Source: an uncultured Ruminococcus sp. (lineage in GTDB: Bacteria; Bacillota; Clostridia; Oscillospirales; CAG-272). From it: DNA of 16,193 bases. The notes below the pieces were generated by a model. That model did not search any database and was not told the origin of the DNA. It saw only the letters and a list, made by a program, of their open reading frames with translations. The position numbers and the translations under genes are program-made. This document shows positions 1 to 7,800 of the stretch, piece by piece. Positions within the stretch are counted from its first letter, which is position 1. Each line of letters begins with the position of its first letter. Location of the stretch: contig CACZSA010000146.1 of the NCBI GenBank assembly GCA_902783705.1, forward strand, positions 1-16,193. Direction: 5' to 3'.

Positions 1-59
1 TCTGCCGCAAGCTGAAGGAGTTATTCTTACATATCAGAAGGGAGTGCTATAAGCTGTGA
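1..59 (+). CDS. C-terminal end of an upstream gene (partial)
   Basis: The frame starting at base 3 is open from the window edge to a TGA at 57-59. It ends in a basic, amphipathic stretch (CRKLKELFLHIRRECYKL). The TGA overlaps the GTG start of the next gene as GTGA, the usual sign of translational coupling. DUF4097-type genes in Firmicutes often follow a DUF1700/HAAS membrane protein with a basic C-terminus, so that is a possible identity, but this is inference from context. The frame starting at base 2 is also open and stops at 50-52, so the frame choice is not certain. Too little is present to assign a function. Confidence 0.4.
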   Translation, partial: CRKLKELFLHIRRECYKL

Positions 60-1096
60 AACCGACCTCCATCATTTCCCTGATCGTCGCGGTTCTGCTT
101 GTGATCGTCGGGCTCGTGACCTGCTTCATAGCACAGAACATGGCGCAGTCGAACGGTGAACAGCTCTTCGCGGACAACGTCAACGGGAATATCAGCATCA
201 GCGAAGAGATCAACCTCGACAACCTGGAGCGCATCTCCGTCGTCTTCTCAACGGGCAAGGTCAACGTCTACGGCAACTGCGACACCCCCGGCGCGGACCA
301 TTACAGCGACGTCTCGAAGATCGAGCTCGTCAACTTCAAGGAAAACTACTACACACTCACCCGTTCGAGCAACCTCCTCTCCTTTGACGAGACGGGCGAC
401 ATCAAGTCCATGCTCAAATTCTGGGAAAACGGCTTCTCCTTCAAGGGGATGCGGTACATTTTGAACATGGAGCAGATCCGGGAGTTCATCGACCAGTACA
501 AGAACGCGGACGAGGAAGACCGGGAAAAGCAGATCAACATCTACCTCACGAAGGAAGCGCTTGAAAAGGCCACTGCGGAAGGCGAGGATTCCATCGGGCT
601 GAAGCAGATCCAGATCACGGCCCGCGGCGCCGCAGGATGTGAGGTCCGCCTCGACAATATGCGCATCAACACGGACTACAACATCATCGCCGAAAACGTG
701 ACCCTGAATGTCTCCCAGACCCGCACGGACTCCTTCATCAACGTCAAGTCCGACGGCGACGCCTCCGCGAAGAAGGCCGAGGTCCGAATGGAAAACTCCG
801 TGATCGGCTACCTGAACATCCGCGCGGACGACCTCGATTTCGCCTCCACCTCCCTGCACATCCGCAATGAGCTGAAGCTGACATCCAAGACCGGCACGAT
901 CCGCTATGCTTCGCCCGGACGTCTCAGCAGCTACAATATGGAGATCCGCACGAAGGGCCGCATCCTGATCGACGACACCGACATGTCGAGCCCGTACAGC
1001 TACGTCGCCGGCTCCGGCAACCCGCAGTTCACGATCGAGAGCGAAGAAGCGGACGTGAGCTGCTACGAAGGCGCGGCGGATACCGTAACGCCTTAA
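56..1096 (+). CDS. Membrane-anchored DUF4097-like beta-repeat protein
   Basis: A 346-residue protein of unknown function. Residues about 5-28 form one hydrophobic segment (signal anchor), which would place the rest outside the membrane. After it come short alternating beta-type repeats typical of DUF4097/putative-adhesin folds, with motifs such as ISVVFSTGKVNVYG near residues 60-73 and ladders of N/D/T turns at about 195-335. A charged, helix-prone stretch at about 137-175 interrupts the beta pattern. The start is GTG at 56-58, with a GGGAG ribosome site at 40-44 and a GTGA overlap with the upstream frame. The TSCPD gene follows 20 bases later, probably on the same transcript. DUF4097 proteins often sit beside regulators and HAAS proteins in envelope-related operons, but the role here is unproven. 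Confidence is high that the gene is real and moderate for the family. Confidence 0.8.
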   Translation: MKPTSIISLIVAVLLVIVGLVTCFIAQNMAQSNGEQLFADNVNGNISISEEINLDNLERISVVFSTGKVNVYGNCDTPGADHYSDVSKIELVNFKENYYTLTRSSNLLSFDETGDIKSMLKFWENGFSFKGMRYILNMEQIREFIDQYKNADEEDREKQINIYLTKEALEKATAEGEDSIGLKQIQITARGAAGCEVRLDNMRINTDYNIIAENVTLNVSQTRTDSFINVKSDGDASAKKAEVRMENSVIGYLNIRADDLDFASTSLHIRNELKLTSKTGTIRYASPGRLSSYNMEIRTKGRILIDDTDMSSPYSYVAGSGNPQFTIESEEADVSCYEGAADTVTP

Positions 1097-1116
1097 CAGA
1101 AAGAAGGAAGATTACC

Positions 1117-1368
1117 ATGAAATACCAGTACCGCACGCAGGGCACCTGCTCCTCCGCCATCTCGTTCGATATCGATGAGGAAGGCAAGCTCGCGAACGTC
1201 GTCTTCACGGGCGGCTGCAACGGCAACCTGAAGGCCATCGGGCGTCTCGTCGAAGGCAAGGACGCGCGCGAGATCGCCGATCTTCTCCGCGGAAATCTCT
1301 GCGGATTCAAGAACACCTCCTGCGCCGACCAGCTCTCGAAGGCCATCGACAAGGCTCTGAGCGCGTAA
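1117..1368 (+). CDS. TSCPD-domain protein (TIGR03905-like)
   Basis: A small 83-residue protein matching the single-domain TSCPD family (TIGR03905-like), common in Clostridia. The domain also occurs at the C-terminus of some ribonucleotide reductases. Visible signatures are an N-terminal GTCSSAISFDID, a central FTGGCNGNLKAIGRLVEG, and TSCADQL near the end, a variant of the name-giving TSCPD motif. Cysteines 11, 34, 62 and 69 are spaced so that they could bind a metal, but that is inference. The length is normal for the stand-alone form. A GAAGGAAG ribosome site precedes the ATG at a good distance, and the gene sits 20 bases after the DUF4097-like gene. The cellular role of the stand-alone form is not established; a regulatory or redox role is possible. 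Confidence 0.9.
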   Translation: MKYQYRTQGTCSSAISFDIDEEGKLANVVFTGGCNGNLKAIGRLVEGKDAREIADLLRGNLCGFKNTSCADQLSKAIDKALSA

Positions 1369-1387
1369 ATCAAACGAACGCAAATCG

Positions 1388-1428
1388 AAAAGCCGCTGAC
1401 CAGAATTGGATCGGCGGCTTTTGGTTTT
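1388..1428 (+). terminator. Bidirectional intrinsic terminator between convergent genes
   Basis: AAAAGCCGC at 1388-1396 pairs perfectly with GCGGCTTTT at 1414-1422, followed by GGTTTT. Read on the minus strand, the same hairpin ends in TTTTCGATTT. It lies between the plus-strand TSCPD gene (stop at 1368) and the minus-strand SpoIID-like gene (stop at 1475), so it can end both transcripts. Confidence 0.85.
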
Positions 1429-1474
1429 GCCTTGTATCGGTCTTCTCCTCGAGGACAAGGTGTCGGAAAACATA

Positions 1475-3553
1475 TTACCGGTAATTTTCGGTTCTCAGGT
1501 AATCCTGAATGTCGATATCGCGGAAATACGCCTCGAGGATCTCCCGCGCCGTGTAACCCTTCACCGCGAGGTCGAACGCACCCCACTGGCTCATGCCGAC
1601 ACCATGACCCCAGCCCTTGCCGACAAGGATGAAGTTGTCGCTGTTCTCCGCATGGGCGATCTTGGTCTTCTTCGAGCCGTCCGTCTTGTCCTCAACGGTT
1701 TCGGTGACGTACTTCGACGGACCGTCCTCGGTCACCGGATCGTCGGGTGAGAGGACGTATGCGCCCTCAAAGGCGTCCGCGTTCTGCCGCGCGATGGCGA
1801 AGATATCTCGCTTTCCGTAATCGATCACGCCGTTCTCCGTGAGCACCGCGACCGAATCGCCGAAGTAGGTCCGCTCCTCGGCCTCGTCGGTGATGACGTA
1901 GAAGTCGTCAAGATCCATGTAGGCATAGTCGAGGCCGTAGGTCTCGGGTTCATCGGGTTTCGCGTTCTGCTCGGAGGATTTCGCGCTGTCCTGCACGACG
2001 ACGTCCTCGGTATATTCGACCGAACCGCGCCCGATCACGAAGTTTGAGCTCTTGACATACGGCGTGAGCGAAATGCGCACGGAATCGCAGGGGCTGATGT
2101 CGACGCGGTTTCCGTAGATGTCCGTCACGCGCAGGGTCTTGATGTAGGTCGAATCGTGCGCGTATTCAAGGATCTCAACGTCCTCGATCTCATCGCGGAG
2201 CTGCTTGTACCCCGCGAGGTTGAGACGGTCGCACAGGGCTGAGGGCGAGATCTCGCTGATCCAGAACGCGTTTTCGTGGTTCATGTAGTCCTCCCACGGC
2301 GTCTCGATCGGCTGGAGGTACGGAATGTCCTCCGCCCCGCCCCATGCGTCCTGCGCGCTGATCGTCACGCCGCCCATGCTCGAAACATAGAAGGCAACGA
2401 CGATCTTGTCGTCATAGGTCATGACCATGCCTTCGGTGTCAAGAACAGCCTCCATCACGGAGCGGTTGATTTTCGCCGCGCCGCGGTAGACCTGACAACA
2501 CACCTCGGTGCAGAGGTCGAATTTGTGTCCCCAGTGCTTCGAGGCCGATTTCATGTTCGTGAGCGAGAAGGAGCGCACGGTGATCGCGAAGGCTTTCTGC
2601 GTCTCGATCGGCCACGAATTCGAGGTCTCGTACGGGAGAACGCCGGCGATGTATGCCTCAAGCGGAATGATGTTGATGACGGACACGCCGTCCGTGTCCT
2701 TCGTTACGACGCGCCGGAAGGCAAAGACGCCGTCGTAGATGTTCCCGTTCGGCGCTGTGAGATAGGTGTTTCCGCGGCGGTCTTCTTCGGCAGCGATCCC
2801 GAGCTCCGTGTCTCCGCCGCAGTCATACTCGAAAAGAATCTCGCGCATGTCGGGATCAAAAACGGTCACGGCGGTGTCGGTCGGTCCGGTAACCGTCATC
2901 CGGCGGCGGCCCGTAAAGATGTCCTCGAGCTCCTCCATCGCCTCCTCCGCTTCCTCCTCCGAGGTGAAGTCGCCGATCCGGAGCATATAATACCCGTCGA
3001 TGTACGCGGGAATCAGGTCGTATCCCATACGGTTGACGGTCCGTTCGTTGTCGTCGATCAGGTCCTCGAGGTCTTCCCTCTCGCAGTCCCAGCAGTCGAT
3101 CTCGAGGTGATAGCCGCCGATGTCCGTGTCGCGCTCCCGGGAGGCGATCGAGTAGGTCCCGCGGGACTCCGTGAGGTTGTCGTCCGATGCGCAGACCAGC
3201 GTTCCGCCGGGCAGATCCCAGAGCTCTTCGAAGCGTCTCTCGCCGTCCAGCTCCTGCGAGCCGAGGACAAAGCCGCTCTCCGAGGTGACGGCATAGGCTG
3301 TCGTCATGGTCGCGTCATAGGTAATACCCACACTTATCAGAACATCCCCGCTGGCTTTGAGCGAGGATGTGTCAAGAACTTCGGTTTGTTCCGCCGGCGC
3401 GTCTGCATGGATCGCGGAGGCGAGGATCATAATGGTGTAATAAGCCATGCCGAGCACCATCAGAACCGCCAGAAAAATAGCGACGATGCGGACGACGAGC
3501 TTTTTCTTTTCTTCCCTGGTTCTTTTCTTCGGAGTTTCGTTAACCTTTGACAA
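1475..3553 (-). CDS. Membrane-anchored SpoIID/LytB-domain protein, long form
   Basis: A 692-residue protein with a SpoIID/LytB catalytic domain. SpoIID is a lytic transglycosylase that cuts denuded glycan strands during spore engulfment; relatives include LytB, an amidase enhancer. Residues 18-47 are a single membrane anchor after a lysine-rich start. Residues about 146-213 look like a SPOR-type glycan-binding domain (GGYHLEIDCWDC, then YYMLRIGDFTSEEEAEEA). The SpoIID core runs from about 280 to 500, with GVLPYETSNSWPIETQKAFA carrying the expected catalytic Glu309. The last signature, GKGWGHGVGMSQWGAF, is at 645-660. About 130 charged, low-complexity residues separate it from the core, where classical SpoIID (about 340 residues) has a short linker. 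The start is TTG with a strong AGGGGGGA site inside the upstream gene. The TTG choice also overlaps that gene by 14 bases, suggesting coupled translation. Confidence 0.9.
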   Translation of the reverse strand: MSKVNETPKKRTREEKKKLVVRIVAIFLAVLMVLGMAYYTIMILASAIHADAPAEQTEVLDTSSLKASGDVLISVGITYDATMTTAYAVTSESGFVLGSQELDGERRFEELWDLPGGTLVCASDDNLTESRGTYSIASRERDTDIGGYHLEIDCWDCEREDLEDLIDDNERTVNRMGYDLIPAYIDGYYMLRIGDFTSEEEAEEAMEELEDIFTGRRRMTVTGPTDTAVTVFDPDMREILFEYDCGGDTELGIAAEEDRRGNTYLTAPNGNIYDGVFAFRRVVTKDTDGVSVINIIPLEAYIAGVLPYETSNSWPIETQKAFAITVRSFSLTNMKSASKHWGHKFDLCTEVCCQVYRGAAKINRSVMEAVLDTEGMVMTYDDKIVVAFYVSSMGGVTISAQDAWGGAEDIPYLQPIETPWEDYMNHENAFWISEISPSALCDRLNLAGYKQLRDEIEDVEILEYAHDSTYIKTLRVTDIYGNRVDISPCDSVRISLTPYVKSSNFVIGRGSVEYTEDVVVQDSAKSSEQNAKPDEPETYGLDYAYMDLDDFYVITDEAEERTYFGDSVAVLTENGVIDYGKRDIFAIARQNADAFEGAYVLSPDDPVTEDGPSKYVTETVEDKTDGSKKTKIAHAENSDNFILVGKGWGHGVGMSQWGAFDLAVKGYTAREILEAYFRDIDIQDYLRTENYR

Positions 3554-4112
3554 TGGAGTATTCCCCCCTGACCATGATGAATACGGTCTCGGTCACCGCG
3601 AGGATGCCACGTCCGTCTGCACGCGGAATCAGACAGTTGTGGTTCTTCGTGAGCGCCTGACCGTTATAGATTTCGTAACCGTTTGTCGTATCGGCGAGGC
3701 CCTGCGTCGGATCGGGCGCAATGCAGTACGCCTCGCCCGCGCGGAGGATGACCTCGCAGGAGCCTCCGGCGTAGAGCGCGTCGCCCGCGGAGAGCTGCAC
3801 CACCTCGTATGCGGCGGAGGGCACGGCGGCGGGCGTCGGATCGGGCTGCGTCTGAACGACGGGCTCAGGTTCGGGCTGCTGCACGGGCTGTGTCGGCGCG
3901 GTGTTTTCGAGTGTCTCGCGGATGGAGGCGATCTTCGCGTCGATGCGTTGGTCGACGGCTTCGAGGATCTCTTTCTTGAAATTGTTCGTCAGATAATTCA
4001 GCGTGACGATCGGGTTGGTCGAGCTGTCATAACTGGCCGCCGCGGCAAGAACGCCCGTCGATACGACAAGAGCGAGCGCAGCCGCGAGGATGGTGACTGT
4101 CTTTCGTTTCAT
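3540..4112 (-). CDS. Secreted protein of unknown function, partner of SpoIID-like gene
   Basis: A 190-residue exported protein. Residues 1-25 form a signal peptide (MKRK, a hydrophobic core, then VLAAAAS). Residues about 33-70 are helix-rich and include IVTLNYLTNNFKKEILEAVD, a possible short coiled coil. Residues 71-98 are a Pro/Gln/Glu linker, and residues 101-190 look beta-rich with LSAGDALYAGGSCEVILRAG and PRADGRGI near the end. From memory, similar proteins with this layout (TLSYLN-type helix, then an IxRSG...DGRGI-type domain) occur in Clostridia, but I know of no assigned function. It is first in a two-gene operon with the SpoIID/LytB gene and overlaps it by 14 bases, so a shared wall or envelope role is likely but inferred. 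A sigma-A-type promoter lies about 35-70 bases upstream. Confidence 0.85.
   Translation of the reverse strand: MKRKTVTILAAALALVVSTGVLAAAASYDSSTNPIVTLNYLTNNFKKEILEAVDQRIDAKIASIRETLENTAPTQPVQQPEPEPVVQTQPDPTPAAVPSAAYEVVQLSAGDALYAGGSCEVILRAGEAYCIAPDPTQGLADTTNGYEIYNGQALTKNHNCLIPRADGRGILAVTETVFIMVRGEYSIVKG
3562..3569 (-). promoter_or_regulatory. Ribosome site that sets the TTG start of the SpoIID-like gene
   Basis: On the minus strand AGGGGGGA lies eight bases before a TTG at 3553-3551. It sits within the end of the upstream gene, which supports the TTG start and coupled translation. Confidence 0.75.
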
Positions 4113-4153
4113 GGATGTGCCCTTTCGTGTATTCGCAGAACTGCGACATTCTG

Positions 4154-4182
4154 ATTATACACGACCGAAGGCGCAAATGCAA
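4154..4182 (-). promoter_or_regulatory. Sigma-A-type promoter of the secreted-protein/SpoIID-like operon
   Basis: On the minus strand TTGCAT (4182-4177), a 17-base spacer and a perfect TATAAT (4159-4154). Transcription would begin near 4147, giving a leader of about 35 bases that carries GAAAGGG before the ATG at 4112. Confidence 0.85.
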
Positions 4183-4190
4183 GAGAATTG

Positions 4191-4244
4191 AGGAGAAATC
4201 CCGCAAAATTTACATTCCGTTCGAATTATTGGGGGATTTCTCCT
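4191..4244 (-). terminator. 12-bp perfect inverted repeat after parC; possible terminator
   Basis: AGGAGAAATCCC at 4191-4202 and GGGATTTCTCCT at 4233-4244 are perfect inverted copies, separated by 30 bases. The repeat starts about 17 bases after the parC stop and ends just before the -35 box of the next promoter. On the minus strand it is followed by CAATTCTCTTGC, a poor T-tract. It could therefore be a weak or factor-assisted terminator for the long upstream run, or an operator for the downstream promoter. Confidence 0.5.
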
Positions 4245-4260
4245 GTATAAAATGCCTTTC

Positions 4261-6495
4261 TCAGACCATCTTCACCTGCTCCGCGGGCTTCTCGAGCGCA
4301 ATGCCCGTCGCCGGGATCTTGTTCTTGCGGCACCGCGCGTACTTCTCCGCGTCCGCCGCTTCGCCGGAGAGGACTTCGGTGATCTTCAGACCGTCCTTCA
4401 TGTTGAAGAGGATGACGCCGGAGGAGGAGCGGGTCGATTTCTGCGCGATCAGCGAGGAGGAGAACAGGATGCCCTTGTCCGCGCTGTTCTTCATGAGAAT
4501 GTCGAAGGGCTCGCCCGCGCGCTCATAGAGGATTGCCGCGATCGGAGAGGCGTCGGAGTAGGCGCCGGTGAGCTTCTTCCGGTTCGTCTTGGTCTCGTAC
4601 GCGTTTGCCGGGATCTTGACGCCCTTGCCGTTCTCAAAGAGGAAGATGAAGTTGTCGTCCGGGTTGTATGCCGTCAATGCCTTCATCATGATGGGATGTT
4701 CGCCATCGTCGAATCCGAGCTTTGCCGCGATGAAGTCGCCGAGCGCGGACGCCTTGACGGGATCGAAATCGGCGGTCTTCGCCTTGTAGACCTGCGCGCG
4801 GTCGGTGAAGAAGAGGAGTTCGGAGACGTTCTCCGTGTCCTCGGCGTTCGCCACCTCGTCGCCGTCCTTGAGCTTCTGCTCGTCTGCCCGCATGAGGGAC
4901 TGCCGCGTGATCTTCTTGAAATACCCTTCCTTTGTGAGGACCACGTAGACGGGATAATTCTCGACGCCGTCGTCCTCCTCAATCACGGGATCGTTCGTAT
5001 CGGTGAGGATGTCCGTCTTGCGCGGCTTGCCGTATTTCTTCTTGATGGCGGCGAGCTGGCGCGCGATGAGCTCCTTCACCTTGATGTCGTCCGCAATGAT
5101 CGATTCGAGGTCGGCGATCTCCTTCTGGAGGTCCTCGATCTCCCGGATCCGCTCGAGAATATACTCCCGGTTGAGGTGGCGCAGCTTGATCTCTGCGATG
5201 TACTCCGCCTGAATCTCGTCGATGGAGAAGCCCTCCATGAGCCGCGGAACGACCTCCGATTCCCGCGCGGTCTCCCGCACGATCCGGATCGCCTTGTCGA
5301 TGTCGAGCAGGATCTTCCCGAGCCCGCGCAGAAGGTGGAGCTTATCCTTCTTCTTCGCGAGGTCGTAGGAGAGCTCGCGGCGGACGCAGCCCATGCGGAA
5401 CCGGATCCACTCCTCGAGGATCTCCTTCACGCCGAGCTGGCGCGGGGAGCCATCGATCAGCACCGTAAAGTTGCAGCCGAAGCTGTCCTCGAGCGTCGTC
5501 TGCTGGTAGAGCTTCTGCATCAGCACCTCGGGATCGGTCCCGCGCTTGACGTCGATCGTCAGCTTGAAGCCGGAGAGGTCGATCTCGTCGCGGATATCGC
5601 CGATCTCCTTAAATTTGCCTTCCTTGAGAAGGTCCGTGATCCGTTTGATGATGACCTCGACCGCCGTGGAGTACGGGATCTCGGTGATCTCAATAAGGCT
5701 GTTCGCCTTGTCGAAGCGCCAGCGTGCGCGCATCCGGAAGCTTCCCTGCCCGGTCTCGTAGATCTGCCGCATCTGGTCGCGGTCATAGAGGATCGACGCG
5801 CCGCCGGAAAAATCGGGGGCCTTGATGAGATCGAGGAGCTTCTCCACCGACGTCTTCGGATTTTTCAGAAGCGCGATCGTGCCGTCGCAGACCTCCCCGA
5901 GATTGAAGGAGCAGATCTGCGAGGCCAGACCGACGGCGATGCCGAGATTCGGGGAGACGATGATGTTCGGAAACGACGTCGGAAGCAGGGCCGGTTCAGT
6001 CTGCGTATTGTCGTAGTTCGGGACCATGTCCACGGCATCCTTGTCGATCCCGCCGAAGATCTCCGCGGAGAACGCCTCGAGCTTCACCTCGGGATAACGC
6101 GGCGCGGCGGGGGCCATGTCCCGGCTGTAATGCTTGCCGAACGCGCCCTTCGAGTCGATGAACGGGTGGAGCAGCGTCTCGTTGTCGCGCGTCAGACGGA
6201 CGAGGGTATCGTAGATCGCCGCATCGCCGTGCGGGTTGAGCTGCATCGTGCGTCCGACGACGTTCGAGCACTTTGTCCGGGGCGCGGAAGGATTCAGGAG
6301 CCCCATCTTGAACATCGTGTAGAGCAGCTTCCGGTGCGAGGGCTTGAAGCCGTCGATCTCCGGGATCGCGCGGGACACAATGACGCTCATCGCATAGGGC
6401 ATGTAGTTCTTCTCAATGGTGTCGACGATCTGCTGATCGCGTACCTCGGCTGTCACAACGGGAATTTCGGGCGCGTCTTTCTTCTTTCTTGGCAT
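4261..6495 (-). CDS. parC: Topoisomerase IV subunit A (ParC), clostridial type
   Basis: A 744-residue type IIA topoisomerase A subunit, the DNA-cutting half of topoisomerase IV, which unlinks daughter chromosomes. The N-terminus has YMPYAMSVIVSRAIPEIDGF at about 31-50. The DNA-gate motif NPHGDAAIYDTLVR is at about 87-100, and the catalytic arginine-tyrosine pair is R133-Y134 (APAAPRYPEVKL). A coiled-coil arm region follows (about 360-480), then a C-terminal beta-propeller-like region (about 505-740). I see no GyrA box of the QRRGGKG type, and 744 residues is shorter than GyrA, so ParC is preferred over GyrA. The position equal to E. coli GyrA Ser83 is Ala92; the Asp87 equivalent is kept as Asp96. 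The gene starts 21 bases after the GH125 gene with a TGAGGAAAAC ribosome site. Unusually, parE is not next to it. Confidence 0.93.
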   Translation of the reverse strand: MPRKKKDAPEIPVVTAEVRDQQIVDTIEKNYMPYAMSVIVSRAIPEIDGFKPSHRKLLYTMFKMGLLNPSAPRTKCSNVVGRTMQLNPHGDAAIYDTLVRLTRDNETLLHPFIDSKGAFGKHYSRDMAPAAPRYPEVKLEAFSAEIFGGIDKDAVDMVPNYDNTQTEPALLPTSFPNIIVSPNLGIAVGLASQICSFNLGEVCDGTIALLKNPKTSVEKLLDLIKAPDFSGGASILYDRDQMRQIYETGQGSFRMRARWRFDKANSLIEITEIPYSTAVEVIIKRITDLLKEGKFKEIGDIRDEIDLSGFKLTIDVKRGTDPEVLMQKLYQQTTLEDSFGCNFTVLIDGSPRQLGVKEILEEWIRFRMGCVRRELSYDLAKKKDKLHLLRGLGKILLDIDKAIRIVRETARESEVVPRLMEGFSIDEIQAEYIAEIKLRHLNREYILERIREIEDLQKEIADLESIIADDIKVKELIARQLAAIKKKYGKPRKTDILTDTNDPVIEEDDGVENYPVYVVLTKEGYFKKITRQSLMRADEQKLKDGDEVANAEDTENVSELLFFTDRAQVYKAKTADFDPVKASALGDFIAAKLGFDDGEHPIMMKALTAYNPDDNFIFLFENGKGVKIPANAYETKTNRKKLTGAYSDASPIAAILYERAGEPFDILMKNSADKGILFSSSLIAQKSTRSSSGVILFNMKDGLKITEVLSGEAADAEKYARCRKNKIPATGIALEKPAEQVKMV

Positions 6496-6516
6496 GTTTT
6501 CCTCAGCTTGTGATTT

Positions 6517-7800
6517 TTATCGGTTCGCCGCGTGGATGACGAACTCCGCGAAAATGGAATTGGCCCATGCGAACCACGCGCGGGTGAAGAGCTCGGGATC
6601 GTCCTTGTGGAAGCCCTCGTGCATCAGGCCGCGTCCCGCCGTCGTCGTCTCGAAGAGATCGAGGATGCGGTTCACCTCCGCGTCGTCCTGCGAGGTCAGG
6701 CCCTGCATCGCGAGGGAGACGTGCCAGATGTAGTCCTTCGGCGTGTGCGGGGATCCGATGCCCTCGGCGGCCTTGCCCTCGAAGTAGTAGGGATTCTTCT
6801 TCGAGAGGATGAAGGCGCGGGTGTTCTTATAGATCTCATCGTCCGCCGTGCAGTAGCCGAGATACGGGATCGAGAGCAGGCTCGGGACGTTCGCGTCGTC
6901 CATGAGAGTGTAGTGGCCCATGCCGTCCGTCTCGTAGGCGTAGATCTTTCCGAAATCGGGATCGTCGACGATGCCGTAGGTCCTGATGCCATGGTCGATC
7001 TCATCGCGGAGCTTCCCCGCGCGCGCGGCGAGTGCTTCGTCGTGCCAGACCTCCTCTGCCATCTCAACCATGAAGCCGAGGATGACGACCGCGAACATTT
7101 CGGAGGGGATCAGATAATGGTAGGTGCAGCTGTCGTCGCTCGGACGGAAGCCGGACCACGTCATCCCGGTGTAGGCAACGGGCGACCCCTGACCGTCGTG
7201 GGAGAGCGTGTCGGTCGGCGGGCAGTTCGTGCGGCGGAAATAATACTTCGAGTTCTCCGCGTGGTGCTGTTCGCGCTCAAAGGTGTCGAGAATCGTCACG
7301 CAGGCAGCCTTGAAGTTGTCGTCGAGGTGCTCCGCGCTCCCGGATGCCTTCCAGAAGTGATAGGCGAGGTTCACGGGATAGCAGAGCGAGTCGACCTCGT
7401 ACTTGCGCTCCCACGCCATCGGGTTGCGGAATTCCGTATCGTCGTGGAACTGCCACTGGGTGATGTGGTCGCCCGTGCGGTTGAAGGCGTTGGCGTAGGG
7501 GTCGTTTTTGATGCAGATCGCCTGCCGCTTCACCAGCCCGTCGACAAGCTGGCGGACCTGCGGATCGCTCTTCGTCAGCGGGAGATAATGCCGCACCTGC
7601 GCGGACGAGTCGCGGAGCCACATCGCCGGGATGTCGCCGGTGATGACGAAGACGCCGTTCTCGTCGGGCGTGACGGTGGTCTCGATGGTGTTGAGATAGG
7701 TCGCCGGGAACATCTCCGCGATGACGGGCCGCCCCATGGCGACGAGCTTCTTCTGGATTTCGCCGACAAATTCGTTCATGCTTTCGGTCGTGAGAGCCAT
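6517..7800 (-). CDS. GH125 exo-alpha-1,6-mannosidase-like glycoside hydrolase
   Basis: A 427-residue protein of glycoside hydrolase family GH125 (formerly DUF1237). These are metal-independent, inverting exo-alpha-1,6-mannosidases acting on mannose chains such as N-glycan fragments. Diagnostic blocks are GDIPAMWLRDSSAQVRHYLP at about 55-74, NDPYANAFN at 99-107, GMTWSGFRPSDD at 212-223 (region of the catalytic acid, Asp222 or Asp223), and MHEGFHKDDPELFTRAWFAW at 393-412 (expected catalytic base Glu395). The length is typical. There is no signal peptide, so it probably acts in the cytoplasm on imported oligosaccharides. The ATG is preceded by GGAGG at the right distance. No mannoside transporter or regulator lies nearby; instead it sits between sua5 and parC. 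The family is clear; the exact linkage used is inferred from the family. Confidence 0.93.
   Translation of the reverse strand: MALTTESMNEFVGEIQKKLVAMGRPVIAEMFPATYLNTIETTVTPDENGVFVITGDIPAMWLRDSSAQVRHYLPLTKSDPQVRQLVDGLVKRQAICIKNDPYANAFNRTGDHITQWQFHDDTEFRNPMAWERKYEVDSLCYPVNLAYHFWKASGSAEHLDDNFKAACVTILDTFEREQHHAENSKYYFRRTNCPPTDTLSHDGQGSPVAYTGMTWSGFRPSDDSCTYHYLIPSEMFAVVILGFMVEMAEEVWHDEALAARAGKLRDEIDHGIRTYGIVDDPDFGKIYAYETDGMGHYTLMDDANVPSLLSIPYLGYCTADDEIYKNTRAFILSKKNPYYFEGKAAEGIGSPHTPKDYIWHVSLAMQGLTSQDDAEVNRILDLFETTTAGRGLMHEGFHKDDPELFTRAWFAWANSIFAEFVIHAANR

Noticed and set aside
2276..3550. 424-codon open frame opposite the SpoIID-like gene
   Set aside because: A codon-bias shadow with Arg/Val/His-rich translation and no supporting motif.
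4252..6513. 753-codon open frame on the plus strand opposite parC
   Set aside because: It mirrors parC almost end to end. GC-rich third positions leave the opposite strand free of stops. Its translation is Val/Leu/Asp/Arg-rich with no domain I recognise, while parC has its full set of motifs.
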